NCBI GenBank assembly: GCA_018712915.1
Contig: DVGC01000007.1
Coordinates: 31,903-95,902 of the forward strand
Source: Candidatus Copromonas faecavium (nom. illeg.)
GTDB taxonomy: Bacteria > Bacillota > Clostridia > Lachnospirales > Lachnospiraceae
Length of the DNA stretch: 64,000 nt
Reading direction: 5' to 3'
The first letter of the stretch is position 1; each line of letters begins with the position of its first letter. The translations under genes and the position numbers were made by a program. The notes under the pieces are model-generated. The model was not told where the DNA came from and searched no databases. It saw nothing but the letters and a program-made list of their open reading frames with translations. Below, piece by piece: positions 51,185 to 60,899 of this stretch.

Positions 51185-53482
51185 ATGGACGACGGCAAGA
51201 AACTGATTAACTGGGTGGCAGGCGTCGCCACACTGATTGTGGCCCTGCTGATTGTGATCGTGGTTCTTGAGCCGCGGGAGGGCGGCGTATCGAGGGCGGC
51301 GGCTTCCAGAGCGGTGGCTCTTACGATTGCGCCCAAAGACGAGATCGAGGAAAATGGTCCGGAGCAGTCCTTTTTTCCGGAGGAGCTGCAGAATGAATGG
51401 TATGTAAAGTATATGGACTTCCTGTACGAACAGGGATATCTGGATCCGGATACCTGTCCGGCAACGGAGGAAACTGCCCTTTCCGAGGTGACGTACGGGG
51501 AGCTGGCCGGCTTTGCGGCGGCTGTAAGGGAAACAGCAGAACAGGGAACGGAGGCACTCCAGGTCTATGAGAACACATCTCATTCCGATCGGCAGGTTTC
51601 CAGGGAGGATTTCTGGGAATTTTATGATGTTTTCCGTTCGGCGGCCGATCAGGAAGGAAATGTGAAGGAGCTGACGACGGATCTTTACGGAACGCCGGAT
51701 AATGTGGACGGAGCGGCCCCCTGGACGGCTTATACCAAGGACGGCAGATATCTGTTTGAGGGTCTTTCCCTGGACAGCTATATCGATAAAACAATTCGTT
51801 TCCTGGTGCGGGATCAGGACATCCTGAAGGTGGACGCGGTGGTTTCTGATGAAATTGTTTATGAAAACGCATGGATTTCCGGGTTTTCCGGCAATTCGGT
51901 TACTATTTTTATCGGAAACATTCAGAGGGAATTTCCTGTCAGAGGCGTTTTGCGGAATGAAGAGGAAATTTCCGGACAGATTGGTGATTTGTACCTGGAG
52001 AATGGTACCCCGGTTCGTCTCGTATTAAAGACGGAGCGGATTACGGGAACGGTTCTTGCGGTCCGCGATGAGGAAATTGAAATCGAAGGCTATGGGAATA
52101 TTCCTCTGGCGGAAAATTTCAAGATTTACCGTACATACGGCGTTTTGCGTGAACAGCAGAAGGATGATATTCTGGTAGGCTACCATATGCAGGAGTTTGT
52201 GGTGGCCGACGGGGAAATCTGCGCGGCATTGACGACGGAGAGACCGGAGATTGATAATATCCGGGTCCTTCTGATGACGGATCAGTTCGCGTCCCTGTTC
52301 CATTCAGAGATTACGCTGTCCTGTGATACGATGGCGGTGCTGGAATACGGAGACGAGCAGGATCGGAAAACCCAGTCGGTGGCGGCCGGAGAATCGGTTA
52401 CCATCAGAACCGGAGACAGCAGACTGGAGGGAGGCCGGATCGTGTTCCGCTCGGCCAATGAGGGCGGAATGATTACGGTGGAGAGCCTGACAAGAGCCCA
52501 GGGAACACCGGTGTATCCGGGCCATATGGAAATTACCAGTGAAGAAGACGGCCTTCTTCTGCTGAATGAGGTGGATCTGGAGGAGTATCTGAAACGGGTG
52601 GTGCCCAGCGAAATGCCGCCGACCTATGAGATCGAAGCGCTGAAGGCGCAGGCCATCTGCGCAAGAACCTATGCCTGGCGCCAGATTCAGGGAAGTGCCT
52701 ATTCGGAATATGGTGCCCATGTGGATGACAGCACCAATTTCCAGGTTTATAGTAACACCAATGTTTTTGAGACAACCAATGCGGCCGTCAATGAGACCTT
52801 TGGCCAGCTTCTGGCTTACAATGGTACGCCCATAGAGACGTTTTACTACTCCACTTCGGCGGGTCACAGTACCGACGGCAGTGTGTGGGGAGCCGATCCG
52901 TCCCAGACGCCTTATCTGCGGGCGGTGTCCATCAATGACGCAGGGCAGACGATGGATCTGACTTCCAACGAAACATTTTCCAAATTTATTATGGATCTGG
53001 ATGCGGATGCATATGATTCTGACTTTGCCATGTTCCGGTGGAACACGGTAACCACCAGCGAAATTCTGGCGGAAAAAATTGGCGGTGTGGGCCGGATTAC
53101 GGGGCTTACGGTAACGGAGCGCGGTCCGGGAGGCATAGCCAGAGGCCTGAAGGTTGTGGGAACGGAAGGTTCAAAAACCTTTTCCGGACAGAGCCAGATA
53201 CGGAGCATTCTCGGCAATACCGCTCTGGTTTATAACCGAAAGGACGGAAGTACCTATACGGGCTGGGATACGCTGCCCAGTGCTTTTATCTACATAGAAA
53301 ATTCCGGTACTGATGAGAAGCAGGTAACTTCATTTACCATATATGGAGGAGGCTATGGTCATGGGGCCGGTATGAGCCAGAATGCCGCACAGGGAATGGC
53401 ACAGGAGGGAAAAACCTGCGCGGAGATTTTAAATTTCTTCTATCAGGGCTGTGAGGTTCTGGATATCGGCGACGTGTCGTAA
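51185..53482 (+). CDS. SpoIID/LytB-domain membrane protein
   Basis: A 765-aa protein with an N-terminal TM anchor (about 8-29), a long extracytoplasmic region, and a C-terminal SpoIID-type domain (about 445-760). Signatures: GHMEITSEEDGLLLLNEVDL, YLKRVVPSEMPPTYEIEALK, ALKAQAICARTYAWRQ, then the YSTSAGHSTDGSVWG and late GGGYGHGAGMSQNAAQGMA. SpoIID is a lytic transglycosylase that helps engulfment; this protein is over twice SpoIID's usual length, so it is a long paralogue or a vegetative LytB-like enzyme rather than a clear SpoIID. ATG 51185 follows AAAAGAGGGTAT. The central 200-430 part is unrecognised (beta-rich). Confidence 0.85.
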   Translation: MDDGKKLINWVAGVATLIVALLIVIVVLEPREGGVSRAAASRAVALTIAPKDEIEENGPEQSFFPEELQNEWYVKYMDFLYEQGYLDPDTCPATEETALSEVTYGELAGFAAAVRETAEQGTEALQVYENTSHSDRQVSREDFWEFYDVFRSAADQEGNVKELTTDLYGTPDNVDGAAPWTAYTKDGRYLFEGLSLDSYIDKTIRFLVRDQDILKVDAVVSDEIVYENAWISGFSGNSVTIFIGNIQREFPVRGVLRNEEEISGQIGDLYLENGTPVRLVLKTERITGTVLAVRDEEIEIEGYGNIPLAENFKIYRTYGVLREQQKDDILVGYHMQEFVVADGEICAALTTERPEIDNIRVLLMTDQFASLFHSEITLSCDTMAVLEYGDEQDRKTQSVAAGESVTIRTGDSRLEGGRIVFRSANEGGMITVESLTRAQGTPVYPGHMEITSEEDGLLLLNEVDLEEYLKRVVPSEMPPTYEIEALKAQAICARTYAWRQIQGSAYSEYGAHVDDSTNFQVYSNTNVFETTNAAVNETFGQLLAYNGTPIETFYYSTSAGHSTDGSVWGADPSQTPYLRAVSINDAGQTMDLTSNETFSKFIMDLDADAYDSDFAMFRWNTVTTSEILAEKIGGVGRITGLTVTERGPGGIARGLKVVGTEGSKTFSGQSQIRSILGNTALVYNRKDGSTYTGWDTLPSAFIYIENSGTDEKQVTSFTIYGGGYGHGAGMSQNAAQGMAQEGKTCAEILNFFYQGCEVLDIGDVS

Positions 53483-53796
53483 CGGGCCGGAAAATAAGGA
53501 GCTGCTGCAAAGCGGGTGAGTATCATCTGCAGAGCACCGGCTCCTTTTTGCTTGACCTAAAATTTACATAGATCTTTCATTGGGGTGGTAGAGAAAAGAA
53601 GGAAAATTCCATTAAAATAGGAAAGAATCTTTATATGGAAGAGCATTTACCGGGAAGCGCCTTTTCACAGCCCCGGGCTCTGTCTGAAAGATTTTAAAGA
53701 TGAAGGGATGCTGATATAGAGGCACGGAATAGAATATCCTGAGTGCGAAGCTGAAGCGCAAAGCAAATGCGGAATATGGAGGAAGAGGAGAAGGCA
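53483..53796. other. Region between the SpoIID-like gene and ppk1
   Basis: 314 bp. A terminator lies at its start (53496-53550). No clear promoter hexamers for ppk1 were found (a TAAAAT at about 53614 lacks a good partner). No gene seen. Confidence 0.6.
53496..53550 (+). terminator. Terminator of the SpoIID-like gene
   Basis: AAGGAGC (53496-53502) pairs with GCTCCTT (53540-53546), with an inner TGCA/TGCA and related pairs, then TTT. Confidence 0.7.
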
Positions 53797-55863
53797 ATGA
53801 ACGAAGGCACAATTCAGAACTGTTTTATAAACCGGGAGCTGTCCTGGCTGAAATTTAATGAGAGAGTATTGGAGGAAGCTGCGGATGAAAGCATTCCGCT
53901 TTGTGAGCGGCTGTCCTTCCTGTCTATTTTCCAGTCCAATCTGGATGAATTTTTCATGGTGCGGGTCGGTTCCATCCATGATATGCAGCTTTTAAAAAAG
54001 CAGGTCCGCGAAAATAAGACCAATATGACAGCGAAGGCGCAGATTGATGCCATTCTGGCTCAGACAAGGGAGCTGACGGCCAGAAAGGACTGGGTATATG
54101 AGCAGCTGATGGCCCAGGTGGAGGCGGAGGGTATCCGGATTGTGGATTTCCATTCCATATCGGATGTGGAAAGCGGACATATGAAACGGTATTTTGAGCA
54201 GGAAATTCAGCCGCTGCTTTCAACAATTGTGGTCGGAAAGAAGCAGCCGTTCCCATTTTTGCAGAACAAGGGGATTTATGCGGCAGCTGTTCTGGAGACG
54301 AAGAATGAAAAAGCGAAAATCGGGATCATTCCCTGCGGAAGCAGGGTTTTTGAGCGTCTGATTCCCGTTCCCACCCGTCCGGGAAGCTTTATGCTGGCGG
54401 AGGAGCTGATTCTTCATTATCTGCCCAGTGTATTTTCAAAGTATAAGGTGGCGGAGAAGTCCATCATCCGCGTTACCAGAAATGCGGATATTGACGCAGA
54501 CCGGATGTATGATGAGGACTCCAATTACAGAGAATACATGGAAGAGCTGATTAAGCAGAGAAGGCGGCTCTGTCCCATCCGGCTGGAGATGACAAGGAGC
54601 CTGGATAACACCATTACGGACCGGCTTTGCCAGATTCTGGAGCTGGACCCGGCACAGGTGTTTTTATCCCGTTCCCCTCTGGATCTGTCTTTTGTTTCGG
54701 GGATCCAGGACGAACTCCATTCCAGAAGCGAGCTGTTTTACCCCAAGAGGACGCCTCAGCTGCCGGCGGCTATCGAACCGGGCCGGCGCATTTTGGATCA
54801 GGCCCTGGAGCGGGATTTGCTTTTGTCCTATCCGTATGAGAGCATGAAGCCGTTTCTTACCATGCTTCATGAAGCGGCGGTGGATCCCAAGGTGGTTTCC
54901 ATTAAGATGACCCTGTACCGGCTGGCCAAGGATTCCAAAGTGGTGGAAGCTCTGGTGGAGGCTGCGGAAAACGGCAAGCAGGTGGACGTTCTTGTGGAGT
55001 TAAAGGCAAGGTTTGATGAGGAAAATAACATTGCCTGGTCCAGGCTTCTTGAGGATGCCGGCTGTCACGTGATTTATGGACTGGACGGATATAAGGTTCA
55101 TTCCAAGCTCTGCCTGATTACCAGAAAAGACGAAACGGGCATTGAGTATATCACTCAGGTGGGAACGGGAAACTACAATGAAAAGACGTCCAGGCTGTAT
55201 ACGGATTTGTCTCTGATTACGCGGAATAAGGAAATCGGACTGGATGCGCTGGAAATCTTTAAGTCTCTGTCCATGGGCGAAACCGTAGAAGAGACAAAAT
55301 GCCTTTTAGTGGCGCCCAATTGCCTTCAGAACCGGGTGCTGGCTTTTATAAACCGGGAAATTGAAAAGGCAGAGAAGGGGGAAGATGCCTATATTGGCAT
55401 TAAGATTAATTCCCTGACGGACAAAAAGATCATGGATAAACTGATTGAGGCCTCCCAGGCCGGTGTAAAAATCGAGATGATTGTCCGGGGAATCTGCTGT
55501 CTTCAGCCGGGAATTGAAGGATTTACTGAGAACATTCATGTGATCAGCATTGTGGGCCGGTATCTGGAGCATTCCAGAATTTACATCTTCGGTGCCGGAG
55601 AACAGGCGGATATGTACATTTCTTCTGCTGATTTCATGACACGGAATACGGAGCGGAGAGTGGAAGTGGCCATTCCGCTGTATGACAGAGAAATCCGCAT
55701 GCGGGTTCAGGAATTGTTTGGAATTATGCTCAGTGACAATGTGAAGGCCAGGGAACTTTGCCCGGATGGAATTTACCGCAGAGCTGCTGCGGGGGATACG
55801 CCTCTGAATTCTCAGGAGGTGCTCTTTGACATGGCATATGAAGCGCACAGGAATGAGGGATGA
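53797..55863 (+). CDS. ppk1: Polyphosphate kinase 1 (Ppk1)
   Basis: Reversibly transfers the ATP gamma-phosphate to long-chain polyphosphate, at the membrane. The 688-aa length is normal. N-terminal PPK_N region begins with CFINRELSWLKFNERVLEEA. Catalytic PLDc-like domains: the autophosphorylated His lies in YKVHSKLCLI (near residue 430), the second His in SRIYIFGAG-type region (EHSRIYIFGAG), and DLSLITRNKEIG, and the ATP motif NYNEKTSRLYTD. ATG 53797 has GAGGAGAAGG as SD; in-frame ATGs at 53767 and 53776 are possible but less likely. The CorA gene starts 3 nt after its stop, so the two form an operon. A link between polyphosphate and Mg supply is plausible. Confidence 0.95.
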   Translation: MNEGTIQNCFINRELSWLKFNERVLEEAADESIPLCERLSFLSIFQSNLDEFFMVRVGSIHDMQLLKKQVRENKTNMTAKAQIDAILAQTRELTARKDWVYEQLMAQVEAEGIRIVDFHSISDVESGHMKRYFEQEIQPLLSTIVVGKKQPFPFLQNKGIYAAAVLETKNEKAKIGIIPCGSRVFERLIPVPTRPGSFMLAEELILHYLPSVFSKYKVAEKSIIRVTRNADIDADRMYDEDSNYREYMEELIKQRRRLCPIRLEMTRSLDNTITDRLCQILELDPAQVFLSRSPLDLSFVSGIQDELHSRSELFYPKRTPQLPAAIEPGRRILDQALERDLLLSYPYESMKPFLTMLHEAAVDPKVVSIKMTLYRLAKDSKVVEALVEAAENGKQVDVLVELKARFDEENNIAWSRLLEDAGCHVIYGLDGYKVHSKLCLITRKDETGIEYITQVGTGNYNEKTSRLYTDLSLITRNKEIGLDALEIFKSLSMGETVEETKCLLVAPNCLQNRVLAFINREIEKAEKGEDAYIGIKINSLTDKKIMDKLIEASQAGVKIEMIVRGICCLQPGIEGFTENIHVISIVGRYLEHSRIYIFGAGEQADMYISSADFMTRNTERRVEVAIPLYDREIRMRVQELFGIMLSDNVKARELCPDGIYRRAAAGDTPLNSQEVLFDMAYEAHRNEG

Positions 55864-55866
55864 TGA

Positions 55867-56778
55867 TTGGTTTACGAGCTGGAGGAGGTTCTTGTTGAAT
55901 CTGATTTGGAAAAGGCGGCCCTGGATGGGAAGCAGGCGGTGATCCTGACCACTTCCCGGGATTACCAGGAGGCCTTAAACGCCATCGGGATTTACTGGGA
56001 GGGAGAGCTGTCTCTGTCGAAGATCCGGTTTTGCAAAATCGAGGCTCAGCAGGAGTATATTTACGGCACGCTTTCTGTCCCTAAATTGCTGGACATATCC
56101 GGAAGCAGATACCGGGTCTGCCTGTTTATTACGCGGGACTATGTTGTGATTGTAGATGATTCCGAGCTGAGCAGCAGGATCCTCTCCAAAATCCGGCTGC
56201 GCCGGATCCACCAGGGAGAGAATAAAGCCAGATTTTTATTTAATTATCTGGCGGAAATCATCGACCGGGATTATGAAATGCTGGATTCCATGGAGCGGAA
56301 GCTGATGAAGATGGAGGAGAGGGCGGCCAGGGACGATTCGGGGAAGTTTCTGGAAAAGCTGACGCCGGTGCGGAGGGAGCTTTTGATTCTGCGAAGCTAT
56401 TACAATGAACTGACGGATTTTGCGCGCAACCTGGAGGAAAATGAAAACGGATACTTTACCAAACGGCAGGTGCGTTTTTTTGACACCATTGAGGATCGGG
56501 CCGACCGGCTGATGAATAAAACCGTTCAGCTTCTGGAGTACGCCGGACAGGTGAAGGACGCCTATCAGTCGGCGGCGGATGCCAGGCAGAACAAAAGCAT
56601 GCAGCTTTTAACGATTATTTCCACAATTTTCCTTCCGCTGACCTTAATTACCAGCTGGTATGGCATGAATTTTGAGGATATGCCTGAACTGGAACACGGG
56701 TATCCGGTGATTATTGTGCTCTGCGCCGGGATCATTGGATTCTGCATCTGGTTTTTCAAGAAAAAGAAGCTGCTGTAA
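55867..56778 (+). CDS. corA: CorA-family divalent cation transporter
   Basis: A 303-aa membrane protein of the CorA/MIT type. The long N-terminal cytosolic domain (1-235) has the coiled helical stalk (DYEMLDSMERKLMKMEERAA, LRSYYNELTDFARNL). Two C-terminal TM helices (about 242-264 and 277-297) flank the signature YGMNFEDMPELEHG (near 258-271). The terminal KKKKLL is the basic end. Starts with TTG 55867, chosen because no ATG is close and the SD GAGGGA lies just upstream, overlapping the ppk1 stop. It may import Mg2+, or export Zn2+ if ZntB-like. Co-transcribed with ppk1. Confidence 0.92.
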   Translation: MVYELEEVLVESDLEKAALDGKQAVILTTSRDYQEALNAIGIYWEGELSLSKIRFCKIEAQQEYIYGTLSVPKLLDISGSRYRVCLFITRDYVVIVDDSELSSRILSKIRLRRIHQGENKARFLFNYLAEIIDRDYEMLDSMERKLMKMEERAARDDSGKFLEKLTPVRRELLILRSYYNELTDFARNLEENENGYFTKRQVRFFDTIEDRADRLMNKTVQLLEYAGQVKDAYQSAADARQNKSMQLLTIISTIFLPLTLITSWYGMNFEDMPELEHGYPVIIVLCAGIIGFCIWFFKKKKLL

Positions 56779-57114
56779 CCGGTTTCCATGACTGCGGCTC
56801 TGCTTTTCTTTCGGACCGGCGGTATCATAAAAAAGTTGTGGTATCGATATGAAAACATGGAATGGCTGCGGTATTTTATGAAGAGGATGCTGCCGCAGAC
56901 AGAACAATCAGCGTTTCTTTCGTATGTTCAAAGAATGGATGATACGAAAGAAGCGCTGATTGTTTTTTGGCTGGCAGAACGCTGTTTTCCGTTCGCGCAG
57001 TCCGTATGTTTCGGCAGAATTTACAATGACAGTTCCGGGTTTTAGAGCTGGCTTCTGGCAGCTTGTGATACTGGTGTCATCAGAGACTGACGTTCACTCC
57101 GGGCCGGCAGGAAG
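56779..57114. other. Region between convergent corA and PFK genes
   Basis: 336 bp with the strong terminator at 56903-56970. Otherwise nothing recognisable. Confidence 0.7.
56903..56970 (+). terminator. ppk1-corA terminator (long hairpin)
   Basis: 23-bp stem with one mismatch (56903-56925 with 56942-56964; ends AACAATCAGCG / CGCTGATTGTT) and a T6 tail. Confidence 0.88.
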
Positions 57115-58332
57115 CTATGGCCTGCGATACAGATATTTGGGAAGCCCCTGCTCCATGACCCGGCTGGGTTCTCCCTGAATCAGCGGCAGGACATACGTGA
57201 GAAACTCTTCAGAAATATCGCAGCCGTTTCCGGTGATCCATTCTTTGGGAAATTTCTTTTCCTGGTTGCAGATTTTGTTCACATCCTCAGCCGTGCAGGA
57301 AAGATGGTAGGAATTGCCGGATTCCCGCCGGAAGGCAATCATTTTTCCGGTCTCTCCCGAGAGTGCGGCTTTTACGCCTTCTTCCCCGGCCATGGCGGCT
57401 TCCTCGATGTCTGTGAGGGAGGCCAGCATACCGCTGCATCTCTGATTGACGTTTAACTCGATGGAGCGGACTTTGACACCGAATTTGTCACGGACGAAGG
57501 TTTCCAGAATTTCCCCGCAGCCGGTTAACATCTTATGGCCGAAGGAATCCAGCTTGGCTGCGTCGGAATATTCGCAGATAAAGGTTCCGCCGGCATCGGC
57601 AATTCCTTCGGAAACGCAGACAATGATGTTGGGATTCTTTTGAAAAGCGTTTTCCAGATCGTGATAAAAGGCTTCCAGCTCAAAGGGAGCCTCCGGAAGG
57701 TAGATGAGCAGAGGATTATCTCCCTCGTATTTTCTTGCCAGCCTGGAAGCAGCCGTAAGCCAGCCGGCGTGCCGGCCCATAATTTCCACAATCGTAACGG
57801 ATTTCTGCTGGTAGACAGAGGCGTCCAGAACGATTTCCCGAACGGTGGATGCCACATATTTTGCGGCACTGCCAAAACCGGGAGTATGATCCGTGAGAAC
57901 CAGATCATTGTCGATGGTTTTGGGAATGCCGATAAACCGCACCGGGCTCTGGATGGAAGCGGCATAGCGGGAGAGCTTGTCCACGGTATCCATGGAGTCG
58001 TTTCCGCCGATGTAGAGAAAATATCCAATATTCATTTCCCGGAAATTATCAAAAATAGCCGGATAAACTTCGCTGGTCAGATCTTCGGGAAGTTTATAGC
58101 GGCAGGAACCAAGATAAGCGGCGGGTGTCAGCTTTAAGAGCTCCAAATCTTCATTGGTCAGGCTTTCTGTCAGATCGATGACTTCGTCGGATAAAAAGCC
58201 TTCGATTCCATTGACCATTCCCAGCACATGGCCTCCGGTTCCTGATTCTTTAAAGGCCTTTACGGCCCCGTAAAGACTGGCATTGATAACGGCTGTAGGT
58301 CCGCCGGACTGTCCGATAACAAGATTTTTCAT
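57115..58332 (-). CDS. 6-phosphofructokinase, PPi-dependent type
   Basis: A 405-aa kinase that phosphorylates fructose-6-phosphate. Diagnostic residues point to the pyrophosphate form: the donor loop is GGNDSMDT (Asp where ATP enzymes have Gly) and the catalytic segment reads PKTIDND (Lys where ATP enzymes have Gly). MGRHAGWLTAAS and the N-terminal GQSGGPTAVINASL are also present. It is reversible in such enzymes. With ppdK in the same window it suggests a PPi-saving glycolysis. ATG complement of 58330-58332 follows AGGAGGAACATC. Monocistronic. The ATP/PPi call rests on two sites and should be treated as strong, not proven. Confidence 0.9.
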   Translation of the reverse strand: MKNLVIGQSGGPTAVINASLYGAVKAFKESGTGGHVLGMVNGIEGFLSDEVIDLTESLTNEDLELLKLTPAAYLGSCRYKLPEDLTSEVYPAIFDNFREMNIGYFLYIGGNDSMDTVDKLSRYAASIQSPVRFIGIPKTIDNDLVLTDHTPGFGSAAKYVASTVREIVLDASVYQQKSVTIVEIMGRHAGWLTAASRLARKYEGDNPLLIYLPEAPFELEAFYHDLENAFQKNPNIIVCVSEGIADAGGTFICEYSDAAKLDSFGHKMLTGCGEILETFVRDKFGVKVRSIELNVNQRCSGMLASLTDIEEAAMAGEEGVKAALSGETGKMIAFRRESGNSYHLSCTAEDVNKICNQEKKFPKEWITGNGCDISEEFLTYVLPLIQGEPSRVMEQGLPKYLYRRP

Positions 58333-58552
58333 GATGTTCCTCCTTTAATAGAATGGTCTTTGGAATGCTTCCGGAATAAACTGCGGTCAGACAATTGTTC
58401 CGAAAACAGATGCAGCATATCCTGAAACAGGCGTAAAAAATTTCTGAGACAGATACAAAAAATTTTTCTCTGATGGTATAGAACTGGAAAAAGGGGTAAT
58501 AATAGGAGTATCACAAAAGAGAAAGATTAATACTTATCCTCCCCTTTTTAAT

Positions 58553-58593
58553 ACCTCGCTTGCTTGCTTCGTGCAGCAGGCGGGGTGTTTTTT
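58553..58593 (+). terminator. Orphan intrinsic terminator (possible small RNA end)
   Basis: ACCTCGCTTGCTTGC (58553-58567) pairs over about 12 bp with GCAGCAGGCGGGGT (58573-58586); T6 at 58588-58593. On the plus strand no coding gene precedes it. A C-rich TTATCCTCCCC lies just before the stem at 58534-58544, as in sRNAs that bind Shine-Dalgarno sites. The promoter is not clear. Confidence 0.6.
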
Positions 58594-58829
58594 CGCTTTA
58601 GCCTTATTCTATCAGGGGCAGCGGGAATATGCAAGAAGGAATCTGAAGCGGCAGGAGGCGCACAGAAACCGCCGATTTTGGTATTGACACCAGTTTGACA
58701 CAAAATAATTCTACATGGAAACCGGGAAAATTAACGAGGTATTCCGGCTGCTTATCGGCCAGATTTGAGGATATCATGCGGAATAGGGCTAAAGCTTCGG
58801 ACAGAGTCTGTAAGAGATTTGATAAACGG

Positions 58830-58858
58830 AAAATCCCCTGGTTATCTGCCAGGGGAAA
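58830..58858 (-). terminator. Terminator of the minus-strand lipoprotein gene
   Basis: CCCCTGG / CCAGGGG (7-bp stem, 7-nt loop). On the minus strand it is followed by ATTTTCC. Confidence 0.7.
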
Positions 58859-58864
58859 AGGAAG

Positions 58865-59425
58865 CTATTCATTCACAGAGATTTCAATATAGGCTCCGTC
58901 GCCGTAGGGATCAGCCAGTACCAGCGTTTTGTCTCCGGAGGAAAAGAAGTAAGATGTTTCATAGGACTCTGTGGGATCGCCGAAGATTTGAGTCAGTGTC
59001 TGTGCATAGCTGTTTAAATCAGACTGTCCCAGGTTCACAACTGCCTGTTCCATCCGGTTATCTCCTTCCTGGTACAGGTTAAATGACAGCGAGACACTGG
59101 CATCTTCCTCCAAAAGCGGAAGGGTATAGTCACGGCTTAAGAGCATTCCCTCGTCATTTCTCATTTCTTCTCCCTGTCCCAGGACGGCGGTAACTTCAGA
59201 ATCTGATTTTCCTACTAAATCGGTCAGTCCTTTTAAATCAATGGAAGTTTGGGAAGCAGATTCATGTTCAGACTGGACGGCGGTATCTGTCTGCTGGGCA
59301 GCCGGCGTTTCCGCTGCGGCTGTCGACTGAACTGCGGGGGCAGCGGATGCCTGCAGAGAACCGCTTTGGCACCCGGACAAAGCCAGAAGGCAGAAAGATG
59401 CGGCAAAACAATAGTGTAATTTCAT
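58865..59425 (-). CDS. Hypothetical lipoprotein
   Basis: A 186-aa secreted protein with signal peptide and lipobox LSGC (Cys19). Residues 20-60 are a low-complexity Ala/Thr/Gln linker. Residues 65-186 are ordered, with IDLKGLTDLVGKSDSEVTAV and LFGDPTESYETSYFFSS-like strands; the 'GK..S.V...LG' start is reminiscent of small cell-surface domains (SmpA/OmlA-like) but I cannot assign it. ATG complement of 59423-59425 follows GAGGAGGAAAAACCT. It is monocistronic and its function is unknown. Confidence 0.72.
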   Translation of the reverse strand: MKLHYCFAASFCLLALSGCQSGSLQASAAPAVQSTAAAETPAAQQTDTAVQSEHESASQTSIDLKGLTDLVGKSDSEVTAVLGQGEEMRNDEGMLLSRDYTLPLLEEDASVSLSFNLYQEGDNRMEQAVVNLGQSDLNSYAQTLTQIFGDPTESYETSYFFSSGDKTLVLADPYGDGAYIEISVNE

Positions 59426-59699
59426 AGGTTTTTCCTCCTCAGTATAAAAATAAATGACCTGTTGATAAGTTTGATCCTAAAATAATACAGAAGGGTTCAG
59501 CAGGTTTTGACAGTATAGCATAAGTGCTCTCTGAGAAAAAGGGGATGGTTTGAACTGTAAGGATTTCCAAGGAAAATGGAATAAAATTTCCAGAGAAATG
59601 TTAAGAAAACGTAAAGAATTGTATGAAATGGAAAAGCCATTGAAGGAAAGAGCGGATGGATCTGTTCCCTCAGTGGCTTTTGAAAGGCTGAAGCTTTAG

Positions 59700-60899
59700 T
59701 TAAAAAATGTTCCAGATGGATGAAAATCCGAATATTAGTGCCAGAATCACCGCAGCCCGCTGAATCAGAGGCTTTTTTAAAAATGCAAAGGGCAGAAGGT
59801 TCAGCACAATAATAACGATGGCAACCGGATAGATGACACTTAAAACAGGAGATGAAATGGCAATAATGGCATCAAGTCCGAGGATGGAAATAACAAAGCT
59901 CCATACTGTAAGGATCCATCTCCACTGATCAAAGGTAAAGGCAGAAAACTTCTCAGAGAAGAACTTGGCACAGCTGCAAATCAGGCCGACACATACATTA
60001 AAGCAGGCGATAAAGAAAATCAGTGCCAGCAGCACAGGGCCTGCGGTTCCGAAAAATTCTCTGCTGAGAGCAGAAAGAATTTCTGTTCCGTTTTGCGGGT
60101 TTTCTATGAATCCGCCGCTTTTGACGCCAAGGAATGTGAGGGCGCCGTAAACGAGGCCAAGAAAGAGTCCGGCAATCACGCCGCCTTTGATGGTTTCCAC
60201 AGCAATGGCGTTATTATCCTGGACGCCCAGGGCACGAATATTGACAGCGATGACAATACCGAATACCATGGCAGCCATCGTATCCATCGTCTGATAACCT
60301 TCCGTGAAGCCCTTTAAGAACGGGGCTTTCTCATAAGCGGCCGTGGTCACGGAGCTGGTCAACGGCAGATGAAAAAGGCTGGCGGCGAACAGGGCAAAAA
60401 TCAGAATCAGGAGCAGAGGCGTCATCCGTTTGCCAAGGATATCTTTTAACCGTTCAGGCTGTTTCGCTATGGTGCCGGCCGCCGCAAAAAAGACCAGGGA
60501 GAAAAGAATCCTGGCTAACAGCGTCATGGGCACGGAGAAAATTGTCTGATTTTCCAAGCGGGCCGTCAGGAAGGAGAACATGGAATAGCTGGTACTGGCT
60601 GTCCTGGGGATGGCCAACATGGGGCCGATACACAGATAGATAATGATGGAAAACAGCAGGGCAAAACGGGGATGAACCCGTTCGCACAGCCGGTCAAGAC
60701 CTCCGCATTTGGCTACGGCTGCTACACCGAGTACAGGCAGGGCCACGGCAGATAAGGCAAAGCCCAGGAAGGCGAAAAGCGCGCGGCTGCCGGACTGATA
60801 ACCGAGAAAAGGCGGAAAGATCAGGTTTCCGGAGCCAAAAAACATGGAAAACAGTGTGATTCCAATCAGAATCACGCTGCGCAGATTTAATTTTTTCAT
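59700..60899 (-). CDS. brnQ: Branched-chain amino acid carrier (BrnQ/LIVCS family)
   Basis: A 399-aa cation-coupled symporter for leucine, isoleucine and valine, with about 12 hydrophobic TM segments. The family pattern is clear at the N-terminus: LIGITLFSMFFGSGNLIFPP, then FLGYQSGSRALFAFLGF and YLCIGPMLAIPRTASTSYSM. It is slightly shorter than E. coli BrnQ (439 aa). ATG complement of 60897-60899 follows GAGGAAACAAG. It is monocistronic. There is a 383-bp divergent intergenic region upstream. It is far from the ilv genes at the window start but serves the same amino acids. Confidence 0.93.
   Translation of the reverse strand: MKKLNLRSVILIGITLFSMFFGSGNLIFPPFLGYQSGSRALFAFLGFALSAVALPVLGVAAVAKCGGLDRLCERVHPRFALLFSIIIYLCIGPMLAIPRTASTSYSMFSFLTARLENQTIFSVPMTLLARILFSLVFFAAAGTIAKQPERLKDILGKRMTPLLLILIFALFAASLFHLPLTSSVTTAAYEKAPFLKGFTEGYQTMDTMAAMVFGIVIAVNIRALGVQDNNAIAVETIKGGVIAGLFLGLVYGALTFLGVKSGGFIENPQNGTEILSALSREFFGTAGPVLLALIFFIACFNVCVGLICSCAKFFSEKFSAFTFDQWRWILTVWSFVISILGLDAIIAISSPVLSVIYPVAIVIIVLNLLPFAFLKKPLIQRAAVILALIFGFSSIWNIF

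Larger units (their letters stand above)
58333..58864. other. Region upstream of the PFK gene with an orphan plus-strand terminator
   Basis: 532 bp between the divergently oriented ends. It holds an intrinsic terminator on the plus strand (58553-58593) with no gene before it, and the lipoprotein terminator (58835-58858). No ORF of note. Confidence 0.65.
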
